A stretch of DNA of 64,000 nt from Dactylosporangium siamense (lineage in GTDB: Bacteria; Actinomycetota; Actinomycetes; Mycobacteriales; Micromonosporaceae), in the NCBI RefSeq assembly GCF_016862795.1, contig NZ_BONQ01000130.1:1-64000 (forward strand), given 5' to 3'. Each line of letters begins with the position of its first letter. The first letter of the stretch is position 1. The notes beneath the pieces were generated by a model, which saw only the letters and a list, made by a program, of their open reading frames with translations, made no database searches and had not been told where the DNA came from. Both the position numbers and the translations under genes were made by a program. Shown in pieces: positions 49,854 through 58,416 of the stretch.

Positions 49854-50483
49854 GTGACCCTGCCCGCGATCAACGCTCTGGTCGACGTGGTGCTGATGGA
49901 CGGCGAGGCCTATCAGTCCCGCGTCGAGGACATGACCGGCAAGCGGCTGACCGTCGCCGCGCCGTTCGGTGTCAACAGCGCCGACATGCCCAAGCTCGGC
50001 ACGTCCGTCGAGCTTGCCTGGGTCGCGGGCGACCGGCGGCAGGCGGTGGACGTGCGGCTGGTCGAGCTGAGCCGGGAGCAGCCGCCGCGCTGGTCCCTCG
50101 AAGCGGTCGGGTCGGTGCGGCTGCAGACCCGCCGCAACTACGTGCGCGGCGGGGGCGGCGAAGGCGTCGAGGTCACCAAGGACGGCACCGCGTTCCGCGG
50201 CCGGGTCATCGACCTGTCCGAGGGCGGGGTCCGCTGCCGGATGCACGAGGACCGCTTCGACCGCGACGACCGGGTCGACCTGCGGATCGCGCTCGACGAG
50301 GAGACGATCGCGATCCGCGGCACGGTGCTGTTCGTCCGCCGCGACCCGGAGAACGCCTCGTTCGACGTCATCATCACGTACGAGACGACCGAGGGCATGG
50401 GCCGCGCCATCCGCGGCTACGTCCTGCGCCGCGAGATGGAAGAGCGCCGCAGAGCCCGGGAGTCCGTGGCCAACGCAGGGTAA
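49854..50483 (+). CDS. PilZ-domain protein (c-di-GMP receptor candidate)
   Basis: The 209-residue protein has a YcgR-like N-terminal barrel (about 1-90) and a PilZ domain (about 93-195) with the c-di-GMP motifs RRNYVR and DLSEGGVRCRM, the latter fitting D/NxSxxG. It is likely a soluble effector binding c-di-GMP. GTG 49854 is assumed. The next downstream gene is the convergent regX3. Together with the GGDEF protein at 20 kb it shows an active c-di-GMP network. Confidence 0.85.
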   Translation: MTLPAINALVDVVLMDGEAYQSRVEDMTGKRLTVAAPFGVNSADMPKLGTSVELAWVAGDRRQAVDVRLVELSREQPPRWSLEAVGSVRLQTRRNYVRGGGGEGVEVTKDGTAFRGRVIDLSEGGVRCRMHEDRFDRDDRVDLRIALDEETIAIRGTVLFVRRDPENASFDVIITYETTEGMGRAIRGYVLRREMEERRRARESVANAG

Positions 50484-50556
50484 AGCCTGAGTGCGGCACA
50501 CAGGCCCCCGCGCGGGACGCGCCGCCTGCGGTGGGGCGGCTGGTGACAGTGGCGCT

Positions 50557-51240
50557 CTACGGCTCGAACTTGTAGCCCAGGCCGCGGACGGTGACGATGA
50601 AGCGCGGTGCTGACGGCTCCGGCTCGATCTTCGAGCGCAGCCGCTTGACGTGCACGTCGAGGGTCTTGGTGTCCCCGACGTAGTCGGCGCCCCAGACGCG
50701 GTCGATCAGCTGGCCGCGGGTGAGGACCCGGCCGGCGTTGCGCAGGAGCAGCTCGAGCAGCTCGAACTCCTTCAGCGGCAGCTGGACGGCGTCGCCGGCG
50801 ACGGTGACCACGTGCCGGTCGACGTCCATGCGGACCGGGCCGGCGGACAGGGTCGGCGGGGCCAGCTCACCGACCGCGTCGACCTGCCGGCGAAGCACCG
50901 CGCGGATGCGGGCGACCAGCTCGCGGGGTGAATACGGCTTGGTGACGTAGTCGTCGGCGCCGATCTCCAGGCCGACGACCTTGTCGATCTCGCTGTCCCG
51001 GGCCGTGATCATGATGATCGGCACGTTGGACTTGGTCCGCATCTGGCGGCAGACCTCGGTGCCCGACATCTCCGGCAGCATCAGGTCGAGCAGGACGATG
51101 TCCGCTCCGGTCCGGTCGAACTCCGTGAGGGCCTCCGTGCCGGTGGCCGCGATGGAGACTTCGAAGCCCTCCCGGCGGAGCATGTATGACAACGGGTCGG
51201 AGATGGACTCTTCGTCCTCGACCACGAGTACGCGCGCCAA
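50557..51240 (-). CDS. regX3: Phosphate-responsive response regulator RegX3
   Basis: The 227-residue OmpR/PhoB-type regulator has a receiver (phosphoacceptor D52 in VLLDLMLPE; K in VTKPYSPREL) and a winged helix with LPLKEFELLELLLRNAGRVLTR and VDVHVKRLRSKIE-like core. TTG 51240 is chosen: it has AAAGGA upstream and gives the same length and D52 as M. tuberculosis RegX3. It controls phosphate-starvation genes with SenX3. The gene lies 77 bases downstream of senX3. Confidence 0.93.
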   Translation of the reverse strand: MARVLVVEDEESISDPLSYMLRREGFEVSIAATGTEALTEFDRTGADIVLLDLMLPEMSGTEVCRQMRTKSNVPIIMITARDSEIDKVVGLEIGADDYVTKPYSPRELVARIRAVLRRQVDAVGELAPPTLSAGPVRMDVDRHVVTVAGDAVQLPLKEFELLELLLRNAGRVLTRGQLIDRVWGADYVGDTKTLDVHVKRLRSKIEPEPSAPRFIVTVRGLGYKFEP

Positions 51241-51317
51241 CGTGCTGTCCTTTCGTAGCTGCCGGGGAGCCGCACTGCGCTGCGAACCGCGGGTCTGATG
51301 TTGCGATTGGGTCACAA

Positions 51318-52442
51318 TCATGGGGTGCCTCCGATCTCAACGGACGGCGGTAGCGCCATGGCGGCCTCCGCTGGACGTGCGGGCAGCCGCAAGGTGAACG
51401 TCGAGCCAACTCCGACACTGCTGACCACGTCGACCCGGCCGCCGTGATTGGTGGCGATGTGCTTGACGATGGCCAGGCCAAGGCCGGTGCCGCCGGTCGC
51501 CCGGGACCGCGCCCGGTCGGCCCGGTAGAACCGTTCGAAGATCCGGTCGATGTCACGGGGCTCGATGCCGATGCCCTGATCGGCGACGGCGATCTCGATG
51601 TAGCCGGCCTCGTGGCCGGTCTCGTCCCCGGCCGAGACGCTGGTCGTGATGCTGACCGTGGTCGACTCGGGCGAGTAGGCGATCGCATTCTCCACGAGGT
51701 TGACCACGGCCGTGACGAGCTGGTTCTCGTTGCCGTAGACGACCAGCCCGTGCGGGCCGTGCGACACGACGTCGATGTGCTTGGCCGAGCCGGGCGTCTT
51801 CGTGCGGTCGAGCACCTCGACGACGATCTTGTCGACGTCGACCGGCTCCGGCTCGGGCAGCGGCTCGGCGCCCTGCAGGCGGGACAGCTCCAGCAGCTCC
51901 GAGACGAGCCGGCCGAGGCGGGCGGACTCGTGCTTGATCCGCTCGGCGAAGCGGATCGCCGCGGCGGGGTCCTTGTCGGTCGCGTCCAGCAGCGCCTCGG
52001 CGAGCAGCTGCAGCGCGCCGACCGGGGTCTTGAGCTCGTGGCTGACGTTGGCGACGAAGTCGCGGCGGACCCGGGCGACCCGGTGCGCCTCGGTGACGTC
52101 GGTGGCCTCGATCGCGACCCGGCCGCCGTCGAGGGAGACGGCCCGCACGTTGACGCCGAGCGGGTCGCCGTGGGTGAGGCGCGGCAGGTCGAGCTCGACC
52201 ACCCGGGTCACCCCACCGCGCCGGACCTGGCCGGCGAGGGTGCGCACGATGGTGTGCGCCTCCTCCTCGGCGCCCTGGCGCTGCCGGATGAGGCCCATCT
52301 CGCGTGCCGCCGCGTTGGCCAGCACGGGCCGGTCGGTGTCGTCGAGGACGACGACCCCGACGAGCAGCGCGTCGAGGATCTCGGTCATCGCCGCCCCCGC
52401 TGCCGCGCCGTCGGCCTTCGACTGCCGGAACTTCCAATCCAC
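51318..52442 (-). CDS. senX3: SenX3-like histidine kinase lacking the N-terminal membrane segments
   Basis: The 374-residue kinase has a PAS-like region (about 18-115), HisKA with phosphoacceptor near H136 in FVANVSHELKTPVGA, and HATPase_c with NLVENAIAYSPE, DQGIGIEP and GGTGLGLAIVKH. M. tuberculosis SenX3 has N-terminal membrane helices. Here none is present; an in-frame TAA lies eight codons upstream, and only 151 bases separate it from phoU. The GTG start has no Shine-Dalgarno sequence but has TACGAT six bases upstream, so a leaderless mRNA is likely. Confidence 0.9.
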   Translation of the reverse strand: MDWKFRQSKADGAAAGAAMTEILDALLVGVVVLDDTDRPVLANAAAREMGLIRQRQGAEEEAHTIVRTLAGQVRRGGVTRVVELDLPRLTHGDPLGVNVRAVSLDGGRVAIEATDVTEAHRVARVRRDFVANVSHELKTPVGALQLLAEALLDATDKDPAAAIRFAERIKHESARLGRLVSELLELSRLQGAEPLPEPEPVDVDKIVVEVLDRTKTPGSAKHIDVVSHGPHGLVVYGNENQLVTAVVNLVENAIAYSPESTTVSITTSVSAGDETGHEAGYIEIAVADQGIGIEPRDIDRIFERFYRADRARSRATGGTGLGLAIVKHIATNHGGRVDVVSSVGVGSTFTLRLPARPAEAAMALPPSVEIGGTP

Positions 52443-52448
52443 GGTCTG

Positions 52449-52454
52449 ATCGTA
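52449..52454 (-). promoter_or_regulatory. -10 element for a leaderless senX3 mRNA
   Basis: On the minus strand TACGAT is followed by CAGACC and then GTG, placing the predicted transcription start at the start codon. No good -35 is evident; activation could come from the nearby Pho-box-like repeat. Confidence 0.45.
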
Positions 52455-52514
52455 GGAGGTCGCTTACCCGACGGACGGTGGTCCAGGGCACGAAACGGGC
52501 TCACATCATCCAGT

Positions 52515-52547
52515 GTTCACCCTGAGGCGGGATGAAGTTCACCGGGT
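52515..52547. promoter_or_regulatory. Pho-box-like direct repeats between senX3 and phoU
   Basis: GTTCACCCTGA (52515-52525), GGCGGGATGAA (weak unit) and GTTCACCGGGT (52537-52547) form three contiguous 11-base units. GTTCACC at 11-base periodicity is the Streptomyces PhoP-box hallmark. The last unit would overlap the -35 of a phoU promoter with -10 TACCGT at 52564-52569, so RegX3 is the likely binder. Confidence 0.6.
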
Positions 52548-52593
52548 GCGCCGATGAGGGACCTACCGTGAGGGACACCACGATAGGAGAACT

Positions 52594-53250
52594 ATGCGCG
52601 ACGAATACCGTGCCGACCTGCTGCAGGTCAACCGTCTGCTGGTATCGATGGCTGACGCTGTGCGCAGTGCGATGATCCGGTCCACCAAGGCCCTGCTCAC
52701 CGCCGACCAGACCGAGGCCGAGGAGGTCGTGGCCCGCGACGCGGAGGTCAACGCCCTCTACCGGCTCGTCGAGGACAAGGTCTACGACCTGTGCGCGCGC
52801 CAGGCGCCGGTGGCCTCCGACCTGCGGGTGGTGCTGACCGCCCTGCACCTCGCGACGGATCTCGAGCGCATGGGCGACCTCGCCGACCACGTCGCGAAGA
52901 CGGCGCTGCGCCGGCTGCCCGAGGTGGCCGTCCCGGCGCTGCTGACCGAGACGTTCGAGCAGATGGGCCTGGTCGCCGACCGGATCGCGGGCAAGATCTC
53001 GCGCGCGATCTCCAACCTCGACGTGGTCGCCGCCGGGCAGCTGGACCGCGACGACGACGAGATGGACCGGCTGCACACCAGCCTGTTCGAGACCATGTTC
53101 GGGCCGAAGTGGACCGAGAGCACCCAGGCGGCGGTCGACACGGCGCTGCTCGGCCGCTTCTACGAGCGCTACGCCGACCACGCCGTCAACGCCGGCCGGC
53201 ACGTGGTGTTCCTCGTCACGGGTGAGGCGTTCGACACCGCCCAGGCGTAA
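52594..53250 (+). CDS. phoU: Phosphate transport system regulatory protein PhoU
   Basis: The 218-residue protein has two PhoU three-helix repeats, with ARDAEVNALYRLVEDKVYDLCARQAPVASDLRVV and the ERMGDLADHVAK metal-binding stretch, and the second-repeat ERYADHAVNAGRH. PhoU couples the Pst transporter with the sensor kinase to restrain the Pho response. ATG 52594 has ATAGGAG upstream. It is divergent from senX3-regX3, which is a functional pairing. Confidence 0.93.
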   Translation: MRDEYRADLLQVNRLLVSMADAVRSAMIRSTKALLTADQTEAEEVVARDAEVNALYRLVEDKVYDLCARQAPVASDLRVVLTALHLATDLERMGDLADHVAKTALRRLPEVAVPALLTETFEQMGLVADRIAGKISRAISNLDVVAAGQLDRDDDEMDRLHTSLFETMFGPKWTESTQAAVDTALLGRFYERYADHAVNAGRHVVFLVTGEAFDTAQA

Positions 53251-53256
53251 GCAGCG

Positions 53257-53298
53257 CGACGAAAGAGGGGGCCGCTATCGCGGCCCCCTCTTTCGTCG
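53257..53298. terminator. Perfect 19-bp bidirectional terminator between phoU and gpm
   Basis: Arms 53257-53275 and 53280-53298 pair without mismatch around a TATC loop. The GAAAGAGGGG...CCCCTCTTTC core gives T-rich runs on both strands. It lies seven bases beyond phoU and 14 before the gpm stop. Confidence 0.9.
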
Positions 53299-53311
53299 AA
53301 CCGAATTGTTG

Positions 53312-54064
53312 TTACCGGCCCTGGTTGGCGACCGCGGCCGCGGCCTCCTTGGCCGCCTCCGGGTCCAGGTAGGTGCCGCCGGCCGTGACCGGCCGCAGCG
53401 CCGCGTCCAGGTCGTAGCGCAGCGGGATGCCGGTGGGGATGTTGAGCTTGGCGATGGCCTCGTCGGAGATGCCGTCGAGGTGCTTCACCAGGGCGCGCAG
53501 CGAGTTGCCGTGCGCCGCGACCAGCACCGTCGTGCCGGCCAGCAGCTGGGGCACGATCTGGTCGTACCAGTAGGGCAGCATGCGCTGCACGACGTCCTTC
53601 AGGCACTCCGTGCTGGGACGGATGTCCGGCGGCAGGTTCGCGTAGCGCGGGTCTGCGGCCTGCGACCACTCGTCGTCGTCGGCGATCGGCGGCGGCGGCA
53701 CGTCGTAGGAGCGGCGCCAGAGCATGAACTGCTCCTCGCCGAACTCCTCGAGGGTCTGCTTCTTGTTCTTGCCCTGCAGGGCACCGTAGTGCCGCTCGTT
53801 GAGCCGCCAGCTGCGCTGGACCGGGATCCAGTGCCGGTCGGCGGCGTGCAGGGCGATCTCGCTGGTGCGGATGGCACGGCGCAGCACTGACGTGTGCACC
53901 ACATCCGGCAGCAGACCGGACTCACGGAGCAGCTCGCCGCCCCGACGGGCCTCGGCCTCTCCTTGGGCGCTGAGGTCCACGTCGACCCAGCCGGTGAACA
54001 GGTTCTTGGCGTTCCACTCGCTCTCACCGTGCCGCAAGAGCACCAGTGTCCCGACTTCACTCAT
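53312..54064 (-). CDS. gpmA: 2,3-bisphosphoglycerate-dependent phosphoglycerate mutase
   Basis: The 250-residue protein has the catalytic [18 protein letters not shown], the second [20 protein letters not shown] and [17 protein letters not shown] (second His) motifs of dPGM. It interconverts 3- and 2-phosphoglycerate in glycolysis. ATG 54064 is chosen as the family start; a longer frame upstream lacks homology. Its mycobacterial equivalent gpm1 also lies next to senX3-regX3. Confidence 0.93.
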   Translation of the reverse strand: MSEVGTLVLLRHGESEWNAKNLFTGWVDVDLSAQGEAEARRGGELLRESGLLPDVVHTSVLRRAIRTSEIALHAADRHWIPVQRSWRLNERHYGALQGKNKKQTLEEFGEEQFMLWRRSYDVPPPPIADDDEWSQAADPRYANLPPDIRPSTECLKDVVQRMLPYWYDQIVPQLLAGTTVLVAAHGNSLRALVKHLDGISDEAIAKLNIPTGIPLRYDLDAALRPVTAGGTYLDPEAAKEAAAAVANQGR

Positions 54065-54127
54065 GCCGCCATCTTCCCGCACCGAATCACTTCGACAGCA
54101 CCGGACCTCCGATGTAAGGATGCGAGC

Positions 54128-55339
54128 GTGCGACACCGCTTACCATCCCAGTTCTGGATCGTCTGGACCGCCACGCTGATCAACCGGGCCGGCGGGTTCG
54201 TCGGGATCTTCCTGACGATCTACCTGACCACCGAGCGGGGGTTCAGCGAGTCGGCGGCCGGGCTGGTCCTCGGGCTCTACGGGCTCGGCGGCGCGATCGG
54301 CGTCATGGCCGCGGGCCACCTGACCGACCGGTGGGGGCGGCGGCCGACGGTGCTGATCGCGATGGGTTCGGCGGCGGTACTGATGGTGGGGCTGGGATTC
54401 GCGCACAGCGGCCCGGCGATCATGGCCGGTGCCCTCGCACTGGGGATGGCCGCGGAGGGCGCCCGCCCGCCGCTCGGCGCGATGATCGCCGACCTGGTGC
54501 CGGCACAGGACCGCGGCCGGGCCTTCTCCGTGTACTTCTGGGCGATCAACCTCGGTTTCGCCACCGCGGCGATCCTGGCCGGCTTCGCCGCCGGCAGCGG
54601 CTACCTGACGCTGTTCCTCGCCGACGCCGCGACGACGGCCGCCGCGGCGATCCTCATCGCGGTGAAGATCCGCGAGACCCGACCGGCGCCGGCGCCGAAG
54701 ACCCAGGAGCGCTCCGGGCTGGCGGCGCTCGGCCGGGACCGGGTCTTCCTCGGCTTCGTCGCCTGCAACCTGCTGGTCGCGCTGGTCCTGCTGCAGCACA
54801 TGTCGATGCTGCCCCTCGCCATGATCGACGACGACCTGAGCCCGAAGACGTTCGGCGTCGTGATCGCGCTCAACGGGGTGCTCATCGTGCTCGGCCAGCC
54901 CCTCGTCACCCGGCTGCTGGCCACCCGCCGCGAGGCCCTGGTCGCGCCGGTGGCCGCGGTGGTCATCGGCGCCGGCTTCGGGCTGACCGCGCTGGCGCAC
55001 GTCCCGGTCTGGTACGGCGCCACCGTGCTGATCTGGACCGTCGGCGAGATGCTCAACGCGCCGTCCAACGCGGCGCTGCTGGCCGGGCTGTCCCCGGCCG
55101 ACATGCGGGGGCGCTACCAGGGCGCGTACGGGCTGTCGTGGCAGGCGGCGTCCTTCCTGGCGCCGACGCTGGGCGGCGCGGTGCGCGACCTCGCCGGCAA
55201 CACCGCGCTGTGGCTGGGCTGCCTCGGGCTGGCCCTCGCCGCGGCCGCGTGGAGCCTGCTCGCCGCGCCCGCCCGGGAGCGCCGGGTGGCCGCCGTGACC
55301 ACCGCCGCGCAGGCCCGGGAAGACCTGGTTACGATCTAA
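54128..55339 (+). CDS. MFS transporter (drug-efflux type), copy 1
   Basis: The 403-residue protein has about twelve transmembrane helices, with [12 protein letters not shown] as the loop 2-3 motif A and [10 protein letters not shown] in the central loop. It is probably a proton-coupled exporter; the substrate is unknown. GTG 54128 has AAGGA eight bases upstream. It is followed 34 bases later by a paralog of similar size, pointing to tandem duplication. Confidence 0.85.
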   Translation: MRHRLPSQFWIVWTATLINRAGGFVGIFLTIYLTTERGFSESAAGLVLGLYGLGGAIGVMAAGHLTDRWGRRPTVLIAMGSAAVLMVGLGFAHSGPAIMAGALALGMAAEGARPPLGAMIADLVPAQDRGRAFSVYFWAINLGFATAAILAGFAAGSGYLTLFLADAATTAAAAILIAVKIRETRPAPAPKTQERSGLAALGRDRVFLGFVACNLLVALVLLQHMSMLPLAMIDDDLSPKTFGVVIALNGVLIVLGQPLVTRLLATRREALVAPVAAVVIGAGFGLTALAHVPVWYGATVLIWTVGEMLNAPSNAALLAGLSPADMRGRYQGAYGLSWQAASFLAPTLGGAVRDLAGNTALWLGCLGLALAAAAWSLLAAPARERRVAAVTTAAQAREDLVTI

Positions 55340-55373
55340 CTGTTAAGAACATTTACCGATCCTGGAGCAACGC

Positions 55374-56609
55374 TTGCGCACCTGGTACCGCTCCACGATC
55401 GGCGGCCTGCCGAAGATGTACTGGTTCCTCTGGACCGGCATGCTGATCAACCGCGTCGGCGGGTTCGTGGCGCTGGTGCTGTCGCTGTACCTGACCTCCG
55501 ACCGCGGTCTGAAGCCCAGCGCGGCGGGGCTCGTCGTGGGCCTCTACGGCATCGGCGGCATCGCCGGCGTCCTGCTCGGCGGCGTGCTCGCGGACCGGTG
55601 GGGCCGCCGGCCGACCCTGCTGCTCGCGCACTTCGGCGCGGTGGTGTTCCTCGCCGGCCTGGCCATGACCACGCACATCCCCACGATCGCGGCCCTCGCC
55701 GCGCTCCTCGGGCTCATGCACGCCATGCCCGGCCCGGCGTTCGTCGCCGCGATCGTCGACGTGGTGCCGGACCGGGACCGCAGCCGGGCGTTCAACCTGC
55801 AGTTCTGGGCGTTCAACCTGGGCATGGCCGCGGCGTCGCTCATCGCCGGGCTGCTCGCCGAGGTCAGCTTCGCGCTGCTGTTCGCCGTCGACGCGGCCGG
55901 CACCCTGGTCACCGCGGTGCTGCTGCTGTGGAAGGTGCGCGAGACGAAGCCGGTGGCACAGCGGGAGGCGGAGGAGCCGCGGGGCGGGCTGCACACGGCG
56001 CTGACCGACCGCGCGTTCCTGTCGTTCGTCGGGCTGAGCCTGCTCCTCGCGGTCGTCACCCTGCAGAGCTCGACGATCCTGCCCCTGGCCATCACCGCCG
56101 ACGGGCTGCGCCCGACCGTGTACGGCTCGGTCGTCGCGTACGCCGGGCTGCTCATCGTCGCCGGGCAGCTGTTCGTGCCGAAACTCATCGACCGGTGGCG
56201 CAAGGGCACCACCCTCGCGGTCGCCAACGTGTTCCTCGGGCTCGGGGTCGCCTGCGTGGCGCTCGCCGCCGACGTGCCGGGCTACCTGCTCGCCGCGACC
56301 GTGTGGACGGTCGGTTCGATGCTCGCCGCGCCGCCGAACGCGGCCGTCATCGCGGAACTGTCGCCGGAGGCGTTGCGCGGGCGGTACCAGAGCGTCTTCT
56401 ACCTGATCTTCCCGGCGGCGAGCTTCATCGCGCCCGCGGCCGGCGGGGCGAGCCTGGAGTTCCTCGGCGACTGGCACTGGGTGATCTGCGGCGGGCTCGG
56501 CGCCGTCGCGGCGGTCGGGCACCTGCTGATCCAGCCGGCCCGGGAGCGCCGGGTCCACGCGGCAGCCGCCGCACGACGGGAGAGGTTAGAAGTCCCCGTG
56601 GCGGGGTAG
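55374..56609 (+). CDS. MFS transporter (drug-efflux type), copy 2
   Basis: The 411-residue paralog has the same design: [29 protein letters not shown] and an RETKPV central loop, and a similar RGRYQ-containing C-terminal half. TTG 55374 is supported by GGAG upstream. The two proteins may form a tandem pair of related exporters, or each act alone. Confidence 0.85.
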   Translation: MRTWYRSTIGGLPKMYWFLWTGMLINRVGGFVALVLSLYLTSDRGLKPSAAGLVVGLYGIGGIAGVLLGGVLADRWGRRPTLLLAHFGAVVFLAGLAMTTHIPTIAALAALLGLMHAMPGPAFVAAIVDVVPDRDRSRAFNLQFWAFNLGMAAASLIAGLLAEVSFALLFAVDAAGTLVTAVLLLWKVRETKPVAQREAEEPRGGLHTALTDRAFLSFVGLSLLLAVVTLQSSTILPLAITADGLRPTVYGSVVAYAGLLIVAGQLFVPKLIDRWRKGTTLAVANVFLGLGVACVALAADVPGYLLAATVWTVGSMLAAPPNAAVIAELSPEALRGRYQSVFYLIFPAASFIAPAAGGASLEFLGDWHWVICGGLGAVAAVGHLLIQPARERRVHAAAAARRERLEVPVAG

Positions 56610-56639
56610 ACGCCGCCTTTCAACGTGACAGGGGGCGAA

Positions 56640-56966
56640 GTGGACGGTCTGTCGGCGAGGCTGGAGGCGCCGGAACCCGGCACGGTCGTCATCCGGCTCG
56701 ACGGGGAGCTCGACCTCGCCACCCGCGACCACCTCTCCGAAGCGGTGTGGGCGGTGCTGCCGATCTTCCGGCCGGAGGTGCTCATCGTGGACCTGGCCGG
56801 CGTGTCGGTGCTCGACTCGGCCGGCATCGGCGCGCTGGTCGGCTGCTGGAAGCTGGCCCAGGACCACAGCTGCGCGCTGAGCCTGCGCAACCCGCGCCCC
56901 CTGGCCTACGCACAGCTCCGGCTGACCGGCCTGCTGGACGTGTTCGCGCTCGCGGAAACCGCCTAG
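56640..56966 (+). CDS. STAS-domain anti-sigma factor antagonist
   Basis: The 108-residue protein is one STAS domain: VIRLDGELDLATRDHL, LIVDLAGVSVLDSAGIGALVG. The Ser in LDSAG is the phosphorylation site of SpoIIAA/RsbV relatives, which control anti-sigma kinases. No such kinase gene is adjacent. GTG 56640 has AGGGGG upstream; GTG 56625 is possible. Its stop sits in a tandem repeat. Confidence 0.85.
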   Translation: MDGLSARLEAPEPGTVVIRLDGELDLATRDHLSEAVWAVLPIFRPEVLIVDLAGVSVLDSAGIGALVGCWKLAQDHSCALSLRNPRPLAYAQLRLTGLLDVFALAETA

Positions 56967-57038
56967 CTCACGGAAACCCGGCTAGCTCACGGAAACTGCC
57001 TCGCTCACGGAAACTGCCTCGCTCGCGGAAACGGCCTA
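56948..57038. repeat. Five 18-19 bp units joining two convergent stop codons
   Basis: Units at 56948-56965, 56966-56984, 56985-57002, 57003-57020 and 57021-57038 each start GCTCRCGGAAAC. The first contains the STAS stop and the last the stop of the opposing hydrolase gene, so each unit carries CTA/TAG-like ends. The middle two are identical. There are no spacers. Confidence 0.85.
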
Positions 57039-58073
57039 CAGCGTGCCGTCGTACTTGGCGGCGCCGCTGACGGTCGCGTCGGCGCGCAGGCGGCCCTTCG
57101 CCGCGCCGTCGCTGTAGAGGGCGAACCGCAGGAAGTCCAGCATCGTCCGGGACACCGCCTGGTTCGCGGGCGCGGAGCCGAACAGCCCGCCGCCGTGGTC
57201 GCCGCCGAGCAGGGTCAGGAACGCCTTCGGCCAGGTGCAGCCGTCGTACAGGGAGCGCCCGCTGCTGTAGGGCACGGTGCCGTCGGCGTCGCCGTGGATG
57301 AACAGCACCGGGGTGGCCGCGCCGCTGAACTTTCCGCCCATGCCACCGCCGGACACGATGATGCCGCCCTTGAGGCGGCTGTCGCGGCCCGAGCCGGACA
57401 GCAGGCCCGCGGTCGTGTAGCCGCCCGCCGAGTGGCCGCCGGCGGCGACCCGGCTGGTCTCGATGTGCCCGGCGAGCGGCGCGCCGGCCTTCGTGTCGAG
57501 CTTCAGCACCTCGGTGATCACGGCCGAGGCGTCGGCGGGCTGGTTGCCCATGTCGTTCTGGTTGAACGGGTTCGCCTTGTCGTTGGTGTACGGGTACGCC
57601 GGCGCCGCCACGACGAACCCGGCCGCCGCGATCTTCGCGCTGACGCCCTGGTATCCCTCCGGCGAGCCGTGCAGCCCGTGGCTCCACAGCACGAGGGGGA
57701 ACCGGCCGCCGGCGACGGCCGCGCCGCTCTTCGGCGAGCCGCCGGACGAACCCGTCGCCGGGTAGAAGACCAGGGTGCGCAGCGTCCGGCCGGCCCGGGT
57801 GAACGTGAACGAGCTGACGCCGACGGCGAACGTCTGCGTGGGCGCCTTGACCGCGGGTGGCGCGGCGCTCCTGGACGCCGACGCCGAGGGTGTCGCTCCG
57901 GCGGCGGCGAGCGCGGCCTGCGCCGGGTCGCCGTCGGCGGTGCCGGCCGGGTCGCCGGATGCCTGCTCGGTCGCCGCGACATCGGACCGCTGGTCCGCCT
58001 TGTCGGTCTTCGCGCCACAGCCCGTCAACGCGACGACGAGTAGGAGACCGGCGACAGCGCCCCGCATCCGCAT
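57036..58073 (-). CDS. Lipoprotein alpha/beta hydrolase (dienelactone/PETase-like)
   Basis: The 345-residue protein has a lipoprotein signal ending LTGC (about residue 19), an Ala/Ser/Asp-rich spacer, and an alpha/beta-hydrolase domain (about 80-330). Motifs: VLWSHGLHG (oxyanion), the nucleophile GGHSAGG, FIHGDADGTVP (Asp) and GGDHGG (His). It is a surface esterase-like enzyme, perhaps on aromatic or polyester substrates. ATG 58073. Convergent with the STAS gene. Confidence 0.8.
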   Translation of the reverse strand: MRMRGAVAGLLLVVALTGCGAKTDKADQRSDVAATEQASGDPAGTADGDPAQAALAAAGATPSASASRSAAPPAVKAPTQTFAVGVSSFTFTRAGRTLRTLVFYPATGSSGGSPKSGAAVAGGRFPLVLWSHGLHGSPEGYQGVSAKIAAAGFVVAAPAYPYTNDKANPFNQNDMGNQPADASAVITEVLKLDTKAGAPLAGHIETSRVAAGGHSAGGYTTAGLLSGSGRDSRLKGGIIVSGGGMGGKFSGAATPVLFIHGDADGTVPYSSGRSLYDGCTWPKAFLTLLGGDHGGGLFGSAPANQAVSRTMLDFLRFALYSDGAAKGRLRADATVSGAAKYDGTL

Positions 58074-58397
58074 GCGAGGAAACTACGGCTTTACGACCTC
58101 ATGCGTCTTTACGCGCGACTTAAGTTTGGGGCCTCGTGCCGGCGGCAGCGGGTGGCGTGCACCCCCAGTCCACGACCACCCGCTCTGCTGCGGTCTTTCG
58201 ACCGCGCGGTGCCGCCGGTTGCAGTGGTCGCCCCGCCCGGACAGACCACCGCGAGTGGGCCGCGAACGGCCCAGAAACACCCCCGTCGCTCCCCAACTTC
58301 AGGAATCGCCGGATCCGTCATTGACGGTACGCGGCGAGGAAATGCAGCGACAAGTAACGGGACTGTCGGCTCCCTCACACAACTGAAATAATTGAAA
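58074..58397. other. 324-base region between hydrolase and GT39-type genes
   Basis: No supported gene. It contains the hairpin GGGCCG-cgaa-CGGCCC at 58257-58272, which may end the GT39-type operon, and the hydrolase promoter. Its left third is unusually AT-rich and includes a short YGAAAT repeat near 58384-58416. Confidence 0.5.
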
Positions 58398-58416
58398 TCA
58401 ATCGAAATGTTGAAAG
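58384..58416. repeat. Short YGAAAT repeat across the GT39-type stop codon
   Basis: TGAAAT, TGAAAT, CGAAAT and TGAAAG cores recur at 8-10 base spacing from 58384 to 58416, on either side of the minus-strand stop (58398-58400). The AT content is very different from the surroundings. Unit length is short, so confidence is limited. Confidence 0.45.

Noticed and set aside
56948-57038. Possible CRISPR array
   Set aside because: The units are 18-19 bases, contiguous and without spacers; no cas gene is in the window. It is a tandem repeat.
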